Shown here: piece by piece, positions 34,795 through 43,303 of the stretch
Layout: each line of letters starts with the position of its first letter
Numbering within the stretch: position 1 is the stretch's first letter
Assembly (NCBI GenBank): GCA_009594995.1
Contig: VOPR01000005.1
Location: 186,001-250,000, forward strand
Source of the DNA: Nitrospira sp.
Lineage (GTDB): Bacteria; Nitrospirota; Nitrospiria; Nitrospirales; Nitrospiraceae
Reading direction: 5' to 3'
Length of the DNA stretch: 64,000 nt
Translations under genes and position numbers: made by a program
The notes under the pieces: generated by a model
The model's input: the letters and a program-made list of their open reading frames with translations, nothing else
What the model was told of the DNA's origin: nothing
Database searches by the model: none

Positions 34795-36066
34795 ATGAAG
34801 CAGCTTGCCGCACATCCTGCAGCAATGAACGCAACATTTACTCTGCTCGACCTCCTGCAACAACGTAAGACGCGCCGCTTCGGCCGCGGTATGACCCTAC
34901 CCGGCGGTCCGCTTCAATACACCAGCCAACATGAACCGGTTCCGCTGAGTCGGGAAGAGGAACGTTATCTCATCTATGCAGCCATCGGCCGATCGGGACG
35001 CAATCTTGGCGACATGCAGTTTGTCGGAAGCCCCGGCAACAGCGTGGGACAGGGCAATGCGCTGATGAACTTTAGCAGCCGCACGGTTCCCAGCCCCTGC
35101 TCCGCACAAACCACCCAGCTGTTTTATACCAACGACGACGGCGTCTTCTTTGTCGCCGACGCTGTCAGCCCCGATCACCCTTGGGATCTGGACATCGTAC
35201 AACTCCAGCCGTCCCGCCTGGAGATCCCCCGGGAAGCCCCGTTCATGCTGCCGTTCAACCAATGGTATACGAACCGGCCCGGCACCACCCTATTCATGCC
35301 CGTCACCAACATCGCGCTGCTGTATCTGAATCTCCTCCTGATGATGTTCAGCGAAGAGACCGGGTACTTCATCGTCGACACGGACAACGGCAACGCCGGC
35401 TGCGGGCTTGATGCCTTTCGGAAGAGCGCGGGCGGACATCTCCACGACGATCTGAAGGCGCGGCGGATGTTCAGCCTGCGCGAGCTCGATGCCGCAATTT
35501 GCGAGACCGCGATTCAAGAGCAAGGCATCATCTGCGAACATATCTCCCTGATGCAGCAAGCGCTGGGACTCGGCGGCGGGATCCAAAGCGTGGGGAGCGG
35601 CCGTCATCTCCTAGGCATGGAACCGCACATCTATCCCGGACTCGGGTTCCACTTTGTCGTTCCGCCCGGCATGCCGCTACGGGCGAATCCCGTCGGTATT
35701 CCTCAGGTGTGGGAAGGCCCCACGCCGCCGTTCGTACCATCGATGAAAGAGGCGGTGACCCGCCTGGTTGCCAGCAAGTTCGGGCCAGAGGGCACCTTCA
35801 GGAAACCGCAGGAACAGCCCTGGGTGAACCCCAAGGTGGGAGAGCAGGTCCCCCAGCATTCGGAGCGGGCCGTCGAAGCGACGATCGCCTTCACCGAATA
35901 TGTGCTCGGGACCTACGGCCGCTTCCCGGCACACGCCGACGCCTGCAAGTCGATTGTGGCTTGCCAGACCCATCACCTGGATGAAGATTTTTACGCGACG
36001 TTCTATCCCGACGCTGCCTTGCCGGAGGCGCACCGCGAACACATGCATGCATGGCATACCCATTGA
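34795..36066 (+). CDS. Nitroreductase-fold-like protein (SagB/ThcOx-type resemblance)
   Basis: The start follows GGAAGGAGAGG; earlier in-frame residues are a shadow. The 423 residues begin with LLDLLQQRKTRRFGRGM and EERYLIYAAIGRSGRN, which resemble the FMN-binding first motif of nitroreductases (R-x-S-x-R-x-F and a helix with Ala-Ala-x-Gly). A hydrophobic helix (ALLYLNLLLMMFSEETGYF) and MQQALGLGGGIQSVGSG fit the later FMN-fold segments. The C-terminus is His-rich (THHLDED and a last HREHMHAWHTH) and could bind a metal. Members of this fold include flavin oxidases that aromatise peptide azolines and dehydrogenases of many kinds. The assignment is moderate. The ketosynthase gene starts 42 bases later. 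Confidence 0.5.
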   Translation: MKQLAAHPAAMNATFTLLDLLQQRKTRRFGRGMTLPGGPLQYTSQHEPVPLSREEERYLIYAAIGRSGRNLGDMQFVGSPGNSVGQGNALMNFSSRTVPSPCSAQTTQLFYTNDDGVFFVADAVSPDHPWDLDIVQLQPSRLEIPREAPFMLPFNQWYTNRPGTTLFMPVTNIALLYLNLLLMMFSEETGYFIVDTDNGNAGCGLDAFRKSAGGHLHDDLKARRMFSLRELDAAICETAIQEQGIICEHISLMQQALGLGGGIQSVGSGRHLLGMEPHIYPGLGFHFVVPPGMPLRANPVGIPQVWEGPTPPFVPSMKEAVTRLVASKFGPEGTFRKPQEQPWVNPKVGEQVPQHSERAVEATIAFTEYVLGTYGRFPAHADACKSIVACQTHHLDEDFYATFYPDAALPEAHREHMHAWHTH

Positions 36067-36107
36067 CGACACACATTTTCACGCTCTTACGAGCACAGGA
36101 GGGCATC

Positions 36108-37433
36108 ATGACACCACATACCTCTCGTCGAGTCGTCATCACCGGAATGGGAGTCATTTCCCCGCTGGGTTGTACCGTAGACTTGTTTTGGCATTTATTG
36201 AGCCGCGGCGAAAGCGCGGTTCAACCGATCACCTCCTTCGACACCTCCCCGTTTCAGGCCTGCCTCGCGGCAGAAGTGCGGGACTTCGACCCCGAAGACT
36301 TTCTGCATCGCAAGCAGGCCCGACGGATGGGACGAGCAACCCAGTTTGCCGTGGCCTCCGCCATGATGGCAGCCCGCGACTCCGGCATCGATCTGGAAGA
36401 AGAAGACCGCGGCGCGATCGGCATCAGCATCGGCACGTCCATCGGCGGCATGAAAGAAGCGTTTGAATTTCATGATGCAGCCAAACTGAATGCCTATGAG
36501 CGGGTGAACCCCTTCACCATGGGCATGACCTTCCCCAATGCAATTTCATCGGAGGTCGCCATCGTCCTGGGACTCCATGGGCCTTGCGAAACCTACTCCA
36601 TCGGGTGCTCATCGACAGCCAATGCCATCGGCCGCGCGTTTGAATGGATCAAATCCGGCCAGTCCACCTTGGTCGTAGCAGGCGGGACAGAAGCCCCGCT
36701 GCACCCGAGCGTCTATGCGGCCATGAACGCCGGACGCGCGCTGGCCCCTGATGAACGCGGCGCCATTCGTGATCTTCCCCGCCCCTTCGACAAAACACGG
36801 TGCGGCATGGTGCTGGGGGAAGGAGCCGGGTGCTTTATTCTGGAGGACTACGAGCATGCCCGCGCGCGCGGGGCCAGGATGTACGCGGAGCTTGAAGGCT
36901 GGGGCTTTACCTGCGACGCCCATTCGATGGTGAAAGCCTCGACCACGGGGCAGGAACAGCAACGGGCGGCCCGCCTGGCCCTCTCAACGGCCCATTGGTT
37001 CCCGGAAGAGGTCGACTATGTCAATGCCTGCGGGCTTGGCACCATGGAACTGGATGCGCTCGAAACCCAGACCGTCAAGCAGGTCTTGGGCAGCCACGCG
37101 TATCGAGTCCCTGTCAGCTCATTCAAGGCGGCGCTTGGCCATGCCTTCGCCGCGAGCGGCGCGTTCCAACTCATCGGCACCGCAAAAGCCATGGAACACC
37201 AGTTCATTCCACCCACGCTGAACCTGACGACCCCGGATCCGACCTGCGATCTGGACTATGTCTCAGGAGTGGGGCGTGCGGCCCACGTCGATCGAGCCTT
37301 GATCAATAGCTTCGGGTTCGGAGGCAAGAACATCGTACTTGCCCTGTCACGCGTGGATGCCCGGATCGCCACAACGAGCCCGATGGCAGCCACACCGGGG
37401 TATAACCTTCCGCATCTGGTAGGAGTGTCGTAA
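36108..37433 (+). CDS. Beta-ketoacyl-ACP synthase II-like ketosynthase with altered active site
   Basis: The start follows AGGAGG by five bases; the upstream ATG lies in the previous gene. The 441 residues align with FabF. The nucleophile is Cys167 (SIGCSSTANAIG), Lys340 and His345 are in the usual KAALGHAF motif, but the first active-site His (normally NAHGTGT) is Cys308 in NACGLGT. Typical FabF has a Cys-His-His triad, while chain-length factors lack the Cys. Retaining Cys with one His suggests a ketosynthase with unusual chemistry or an acyltransferase. There is no ACP gene next to it. A strong hairpin follows 56 bases after the stop. Confidence 0.85.
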   Translation: MTPHTSRRVVITGMGVISPLGCTVDLFWHLLSRGESAVQPITSFDTSPFQACLAAEVRDFDPEDFLHRKQARRMGRATQFAVASAMMAARDSGIDLEEEDRGAIGISIGTSIGGMKEAFEFHDAAKLNAYERVNPFTMGMTFPNAISSEVAIVLGLHGPCETYSIGCSSTANAIGRAFEWIKSGQSTLVVAGGTEAPLHPSVYAAMNAGRALAPDERGAIRDLPRPFDKTRCGMVLGEGAGCFILEDYEHARARGARMYAELEGWGFTCDAHSMVKASTTGQEQQRAARLALSTAHWFPEEVDYVNACGLGTMELDALETQTVKQVLGSHAYRVPVSSFKAALGHAFAASGAFQLIGTAKAMEHQFIPPTLNLTTPDPTCDLDYVSGVGRAAHVDRALINSFGFGGKNIVLALSRVDARIATTSPMAATPGYNLPHLVGVS

Positions 37434-37488
37434 ACGAGCGGCATGCGCAACCGCACTCACATTCCCTCGCGCCTCACGTGCGCATCGC

Positions 37489-37527
37489 CTGCTGCGGCCG
37501 GGCCCTTGAGAGGCCGGGCCGCAGCAG
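37489..37527 (+). terminator. Strong GC-rich terminator-like hairpin after the ketosynthase gene
   Basis: An 11-bp perfect stem (CTGCTGCGGCC with GGCCGCAGCAG) is topped by one mismatch, four more pairs and a 7-base loop. It is the strongest hairpin I found in the window. The T-run is absent, but its place after the last gene of the luxR unit fits transcription termination. Confidence 0.6.
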
Positions 37528-37678
37528 AACCGTTCCGCCGCATTCTTCCCTTACACCAAGCAGGGTGGACACCAATCGTTATGCGCCTGGCAACACTCGT
37601 CGAAGGTGGCCCGACTCATCGGCACAGGCACACACAGGACACACAAGGCATCCATCCACAATTATTTGAGAGTCGAAC

Positions 37679-38335
37679 ATGAACGAATCACCGAACACTT
37701 CAACACGTGTGTTCATCATCAACCCGCAGGAACTGGTCCGTGTCGGCATGCGAACCCTCCTGAATTCCATGCCGGACTTTACCGTCGTCGGGGAAGCGTT
37801 GTCTCGAAGCGAGGCGCTTCCCTTGCTGCTTCAGCACAGACCCGATATCGTCATCGTCGATCTGCGCGTGCAGGACGGCACGGGTATCGAGACGGCCAAG
37901 GAAATTCTCACCCATCTTCCGGCAACCCGGCTGCTGTTCCTCGCCGACACGCTCAATGACAGCATTCTGCTTTCAGCCATTTCCACCGGCGCCCACGGGT
38001 ATGTCCTGCAAGATGCTGGATCCGAGACCCTGATGCACGCGATGCGCAGCATTACCAAGGGGCAGGCCTATCTCGATCCCGGCGTGACCCGTCACACCTT
38101 TGCCTATCTCCGCAAGGTGGCCGATCGGGAACCAGAACGGGGCCGACATCTCCTCTCACCGCAGGAACGACGCCTGCTCCCGTTGATCGCCCAGGGCAAG
38201 ACCAACAAGGAGATTGCCGCTGAACTCGGGCTGAGCGACAAGACCGTCAAAAATTATTTAGCTAATGTGTACTCGAAACTTCACCTCACAAGGAGATCCC
38301 AAGCCGCTGCCTTTTATCTCAAGACAATTCCCTGA
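37679..38335 (+). CDS. NarL/LuxR-type response regulator with degenerate receiver domain
   Basis: The 218-residue protein has a receiver domain (about 10-125) and a LuxR helix-turn-helix (about 155-212: LSPQERRLLPLIAQGKTNKEIA). The phospho-acceptor Asp61 remains (VIVDLRVQDG), but the acidic pair that binds Mg is Asn15-Pro16 (FIINPQE), the switch Thr/Ser is Ala89 and the conserved Lys is Gln111 (GYVLQDA). It probably cannot be phosphorylated normally and may act by another signal. The DNA-binding half is very close to that of the regulator at 51537-52217, which has an intact receiver, so the two are paralogues. It lies upstream of two hybrid kinases. Confidence 0.9.
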   Translation: MNESPNTSTRVFIINPQELVRVGMRTLLNSMPDFTVVGEALSRSEALPLLLQHRPDIVIVDLRVQDGTGIETAKEILTHLPATRLLFLADTLNDSILLSAISTGAHGYVLQDAGSETLMHAMRSITKGQAYLDPGVTRHTFAYLRKVADREPERGRHLLSPQERRLLPLIAQGKTNKEIAAELGLSDKTVKNYLANVYSKLHLTRRSQAAAFYLKTIP

Positions 38336-38439
38336 CCGTTGCCTGCCTCCGCGCGCAATGGTGCCATACTCAAGTTCCTCCCTCCGGTGGCCGAAAGAGT
38401 ACCGACAGACTCTCTCGCCTCCGCGGGAACACCTGAACT

Positions 38440-41400
38440 ATGCACCATCTGCGCTCTTTTCAGCTCCGGGATATGACCACCTGCGGCTCGGCACTCCGCC
38501 GGCTTGGCATCGGCGCAGCAACGCTGGAGGAGGTCGCCGACCGTCTCGTTCGCCACCTCTACCGCACGTTGACCAGCCCTCAGACCGGCGAGCCGGCGTG
38601 CGTCTTGGTCCGACTCTTTAAAACAACCCCCTACAGCCTGCTGACACCGCATCTTCAAACCCTTGCCGATCAACAACTCGGAAACAGCCCCGGCACGGCC
38701 TCCACGACGTGCCTGACCCTACTGGCCAGTGCGGGAATAATTCCGGGATGGAACGATCCCGCGCTCTCGAGCCGTTTCCGCGTCATCCCGCTTAGCAAGC
38801 CGGAGGATCTTGAACGACTTCCGATGTTCAGCCAGTTGTTCTCGCAATTGGGCATTGCACTGCCTCATACGACACAACCTGCGCAGAGTCTGTTGGTCGA
38901 CCCGCACGAGCATACCTTCAATGTGTTTCATGTTCCTGAGGCAGTGGGGAGTCCATACGTGCCGGCACAGGAGGCCTTTGTTCAGAAGTATGGCGTCCGG
39001 TCAGTGCTGGGATTCGGAGCCCCCTTGCCGGATGGCCAGATGTTCTCCATTATTCTGTTCAGCAAAGACCCGATTCCCGAGAGTACGGCCCAACTCTTTA
39101 AACCACTCGCCCTCTGCGCGCAAATTGCCCTGGCTCCTTTTACCAGCACCCCCGCGTCTCAGCATTCCAGCAGTCAAACACTCCCTGTCGCCCATTTGCA
39201 GTCGCGCATCGCTGAACTTGAACGTCTCCTGATCGTTCACGAACAGGCAGTCGAGGCGCAAGCAGAGCGGATGGATTTGGTTGTACAGGGAGCACAAGTG
39301 GGCACATGGGACTGGGACATCACGAGCGGGCACGTCTCGTTCAACGAACGTTGGGCCAGCATGCTGGGATACCATCTCGACCAAATCGAACCGCACCTTC
39401 GAACCTGGGAACGTCTCGTCCATCCTGACGACAGAGGTCCTGTTATGGCAGCCGTCGAAGCCCACCTTCGTGGAGAGACGCCCCTCTACTCCAGCGAGCA
39501 TCGCCTCCGAATGAAGTCCGGAACCTGGTGCTGGGTCTTCGACAGCGGACGCGTAGTCGAGCGTGATGCCAACGGCGCGCCGTTGCGAGCCACCGGTATC
39601 CACCTCGACATTTCCAACCGGAAGGAACTGGAACACGCACAGGCTCGTGCGCAACAGGACCTGCGGGCGAAGCAGCAGGCGCTTGATGAGGCGCAAGCGC
39701 TCGCTCATCTCGGTTTCTGGGAGTGGGACATCGCCACGGGCCATGAGCGGTGGTCGGACGAGCAATACCGTATTTTCGGATGTGATCCGCACCTGACTCC
39801 ACCGACATACGCCACCTTCCTGTCGGCCTTGCACCCGGACGACCAGAACCGCGTGCAACAAGCCGTCGATGCAGCCCTCAAATATGATTTCCCCTATAAC
39901 ATCGATTGCCGGATTATCCGCCCGAACGGCGAGATTCGGAACATCAACTGCCGCGGCATCGTCCATCGTACCCCCGATGGATCACCCGCACGCATGACTG
40001 GAAGCGTTCTGGATGTCACTGAGCACAAACGCGCCGAGTCGGCCTGGCGCGAGAGCGAAACGCGCATGCGCTCCATCTTCGAAAGCGCGATCGAGGGCAT
40101 TATCGTTATCGATGAACGGGGGCGCATAGAGAGCACCAATGCGGCGCTTTTAAAACTACTGGGCTATGAGGCTCATGAACTCATCGGGCAAAACGTGTCG
40201 ATGCTCATGCCCTCCCCCTACCGTGAAAACCACCCGCACTATCTTGCGAGTTATCTGGTCACCGGAAAACAAGTCATCATCGGCAGCGGCCGCGAAGTGC
40301 CCGCCGTGCGAAAAGATGGCAGCATAATCGACATTCACGTGTCCGTCAGTGAAATGCGTATCGGATCGTCCAGGAAATATACGGGCATGATCCGCGACAT
40401 CTCCGAGCGGAAACGGATGGAGGAAACCATCCGGGAGAGCGAGGAGCGTTTCCGACAACTGGCCGAATCGATCGATGCCGTGTTTTGGCTCACGACGCCG
40501 GACAAGAGCCAGGTCCTCTATGTTAGTCCCGCCTTCGAAACGATCTGGGAATGTCCCAGAGAATTGGTCTATTCGAATCCTCTGTACTGGCTCGAGCGCA
40601 TCCATCCGGAAGACCGGACGCGAGTCTCCGTCGCGGCCGCCTGCCAGGCAGATCTGCCCTACGATGAGGAGTATCGGATCGTCACGCCAAGCGGGCAGGT
40701 CCGCTGGATCCGGGATCGCAGCTTTGCGATCAAGAACGCCGTTGGGGAAACCCATCGCATCGCCGGGATCGCTCAAGACATCACGGCGGCCAAGCAACTG
40801 GAGACTCAACTGCGCTCCAGCGAGCTACGACATCGCGCCCTGGTTGAATTGTCTCCCCATGCCATTTTTGTCAACTGTGACGACAAGATTGTGTTTGCCA
40901 ATCAGGCCTGCGTAAAGCTCTTTGGTGCGATCGCCCCCTCGCAGTTGTTCGGAAAACCGGTCATGGACTTCATCCACCCCGACTCACGCCTGATCGCGCG
41001 AGAGAGAATCGCCCGGATACGATCTATAAACGGCACATCTCCTTCGACTGAGGAGCGCTTCGTGGGACTGGACGGATCGGTCCTCGACGTAGAAGTGGCC
41101 GCCGCCGCCATTCGCTTCGAGGGACGGCCGGCGATCCAAGTCATCTTGACCGACATCCGTGTCCGCAAAGACCTCGAGCGAGCCCTGGTTGCCGCCAACC
41201 TGCAATTGGAAACTATTCTTGCCAGCGCCACGAAGGTCTCCATTATTGCAACCGATCATGACGGCCTGATCACCACATTCAATGCAGGCGCAGAGCAGAT
41301 GCTGGGCTACTCTGCCGAGGAAATGATCGGACAACAAGCGCTGACCGTCCTTCATCTGCCGGAAGAAATCGATCGACAGGCTAAGGAGTTGAGCGAACGG

Positions 41401-43287
41401 CATGCCACCTCCATCCGAGGCTTGGAGGCCTTGACTCAGCAGGCTCGGAGAGGAGGGTTCGACGAACAGGAATGGACCTATTTGCGGAAGGACGCCGGTC
41501 GATTGACTGTCTTAGTGACCATTACGGCACTGAGAAACAATGACGGCGTCTTGACCGGCTTTCTCGCGATCGGAAAAGACATTACGGGGCGAAAACAAGC
41601 GGAAGAGGCGCTCATGCAAGCCGCCCAGGAATTGGAGCGCAAAAATGCCGAGCTCGCTCAGGCGAGGGATGCCGCGCTGAAAGCTGCCCAGGCCAAATCC
41701 GATTTCCTCGCCACCATGAGTCACGAAATCCGCACGCCGATGAATGCGATCATCGGCATGACGGGGATGCTCCTGGACACGGCACTCACCGCCGAACAGC
41801 GCGACTTTGCCGATACCGTCCGCCGCTCCAGCGACGCCCTGCTGACGATCGTCAATGACATTCTCGACTTTTCAAAGATCGAAGCCGGCAAACTCATTTT
41901 CGAAGATATAGCCTTCGATATTCGATTGGCCGTCGAAGACACGGTTGACCTGCTGGCCGAACAGGCGCAGAGCAAAGGCCTTGAACTCATCGCCATGGTC
42001 GATTCCAGCGTTCCAACCGGCGTGATGGGAGATCCGGGTCGGTTACGGCAAATCCTCGTGAACCTTGTCAGCAACGCCATTAAATTCACCTCCTCCGGCG
42101 AAGTCTTTGTCCAAGTCACTCGAGAAAAAGAGGACGACCCAAATCTCCTGCGATTTACCGTCACTGATACGGGCATCGGCATCTCCCCCGAGGCCCAGAC
42201 GAAATTATTCCAGCCCTTCGTTCAAGCCGACAGTTCGACGACTCGCCGTTTCGGAGGAACGGGCCTTGGGCTCGCCATTTGTCAACGGCTTATCGCCCAA
42301 ATGAAAGGCCGAGTCGGCATCGAGAGTCGGCCGGGGGAAGGCAGCACCTTCTGGTTTACGGCGCAACTGCCCGAAACGGTTCTAGTCGCCGCGCCATCCG
42401 GGCTCTCATGGGCGCAACTCCGCGGGAAGCGCATCCTGCTCGTCGATCCGAACAACACCGTCCTGAAGGTTCTGCAGCAAGACCTGGCGACCAAAGGCGT
42501 GGAGTGTGTCACTGCTCGATGCGGCCGGGAAGCTGTGGACCTGGCGCATGCGGCCGTGGCCAGTCACAAGCCCATCGACCTCGCCTTAATAGAGTTACAT
42601 CTGCCAGACATAGACGGATTCGAAACGGCCAGCCTACTCAAGCAGAATCCGCTCACAGCCGCCATGCGCCTGGTGATTCTCACCACGGTCGGGCGACGAG
42701 GCGACGGGTCCACCGCACAGACTCTTGGCATCGACGCCTATCTCACCAAACCGCTCCGGCAAACTCAGCTACTCGAGTGCCTCTGTCACTTGTTAGGCAC
42801 TCACGCTCCGGGCCAACTGCCGGATTCAGGCTCCAACACCCATCCACCGTTGATCACGCGCCATACCCTGAACGAATCCCAGGGGGCAGAATCTTTTCGC
42901 CTGCTCTTGGCCGAGGACAATCCTGTGAACCAGAAGGTGGCCTGCAAAATGCTGGAGAAAATGGGTTATCGGGTTGACGTGGCCAGCAATGGACAGGAAG
43001 CGGTGGCTGCCCATCAACGCACCCCCTACCCCCTGATTTTCATGGATTGCCAAATGCCTGAAGTCGATGGGTTCGAAGCCACCGCATTGATCCGCAAGAT
43101 GGAAGGCCGATCCGCTCATACCCCCATCGTGGCCATGACTGCCAATGCCATGCAAGGAGACCGCGAACGCTGCCTTGCCGCCGGGATGGATGACTACGTG
43201 GCCAAACCGATCCGTCCGAAAGATCTCCAGACTGTACTGGATACCTGGCTCGGGAACAACCGTACGGCAACCGGCACGACCGGTTAG
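38440..43287 (+). CDS. Hybrid sensor histidine kinase with GAF-like domain, six PAS domains, two receivers
   Basis: The 1615-residue protein lacks an obvious membrane helix, so it is likely cytosolic. In order: a GAF-like N-terminal domain (1-230), a short coiled coil, six PAS domains (about 285-405, 420-535, 545-660, 670-790, 795-915, 920-1060), HisKA with His1095 (FLATMSHEIRTPMN), the ATPase domain (about 1195-1310, FGGTGLGLAIC), receiver 1 (1325-1450) and receiver 2 (1485-1605). PAS 3 is FixL-like with His598 and Arg618 at the haem-ligand and distal positions. In receiver 1 the phospho-acceptor is Glu1385 (LIELHLPDIDG). Receiver 2 is intact (FMDCQMPEVDG). An ATG 33 bases downstream is an alternative start. 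It is followed after 16 bases by a second kinase gene. Confidence 0.93.
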   Translation: MHHLRSFQLRDMTTCGSALRRLGIGAATLEEVADRLVRHLYRTLTSPQTGEPACVLVRLFKTTPYSLLTPHLQTLADQQLGNSPGTASTTCLTLLASAGIIPGWNDPALSSRFRVIPLSKPEDLERLPMFSQLFSQLGIALPHTTQPAQSLLVDPHEHTFNVFHVPEAVGSPYVPAQEAFVQKYGVRSVLGFGAPLPDGQMFSIILFSKDPIPESTAQLFKPLALCAQIALAPFTSTPASQHSSSQTLPVAHLQSRIAELERLLIVHEQAVEAQAERMDLVVQGAQVGTWDWDITSGHVSFNERWASMLGYHLDQIEPHLRTWERLVHPDDRGPVMAAVEAHLRGETPLYSSEHRLRMKSGTWCWVFDSGRVVERDANGAPLRATGIHLDISNRKELEHAQARAQQDLRAKQQALDEAQALAHLGFWEWDIATGHERWSDEQYRIFGCDPHLTPPTYATFLSALHPDDQNRVQQAVDAALKYDFPYNIDCRIIRPNGEIRNINCRGIVHRTPDGSPARMTGSVLDVTEHKRAESAWRESETRMRSIFESAIEGIIVIDERGRIESTNAALLKLLGYEAHELIGQNVSMLMPSPYRENHPHYLASYLVTGKQVIIGSGREVPAVRKDGSIIDIHVSVSEMRIGSSRKYTGMIRDISERKRMEETIRESEERFRQLAESIDAVFWLTTPDKSQVLYVSPAFETIWECPRELVYSNPLYWLERIHPEDRTRVSVAAACQADLPYDEEYRIVTPSGQVRWIRDRSFAIKNAVGETHRIAGIAQDITAAKQLETQLRSSELRHRALVELSPHAIFVNCDDKIVFANQACVKLFGAIAPSQLFGKPVMDFIHPDSRLIARERIARIRSINGTSPSTEERFVGLDGSVLDVEVAAAAIRFEGRPAIQVILTDIRVRKDLERALVAANLQLETILASATKVSIIATDHDGLITTFNAGAEQMLGYSAEEMIGQQALTVLHLPEEIDRQAKELSERHATSIRGLEALTQQARRGGFDEQEWTYLRKDAGRLTVLVTITALRNNDGVLTGFLAIGKDITGRKQAEEALMQAAQELERKNAELAQARDAALKAAQAKSDFLATMSHEIRTPMNAIIGMTGMLLDTALTAEQRDFADTVRRSSDALLTIVNDILDFSKIEAGKLIFEDIAFDIRLAVEDTVDLLAEQAQSKGLELIAMVDSSVPTGVMGDPGRLRQILVNLVSNAIKFTSSGEVFVQVTREKEDDPNLLRFTVTDTGIGISPEAQTKLFQPFVQADSSTTRRFGGTGLGLAICQRLIAQMKGRVGIESRPGEGSTFWFTAQLPETVLVAAPSGLSWAQLRGKRILLVDPNNTVLKVLQQDLATKGVECVTARCGREAVDLAHAAVASHKPIDLALIELHLPDIDGFETASLLKQNPLTAAMRLVILTTVGRRGDGSTAQTLGIDAYLTKPLRQTQLLECLCHLLGTHAPGQLPDSGSNTHPPLITRHTLNESQGAESFRLLLAEDNPVNQKVACKMLEKMGYRVDVASNGQEAVAAHQRTPYPLIFMDCQMPEVDGFEATALIRKMEGRSAHTPIVAMTANAMQGDRERCLAAGMDDYVAKPIRPKDLQTVLDTWLGNNRTATGTTG

Positions 43288-43303
43288 GGAAGGAACATCC
43301 TTC

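Noticed and set aside
39001..39966. Minus-strand frame of 321 codons in the kinase gene
   Set aside because: It is opposite a chain of well-formed PAS domains and has no recognisable features.
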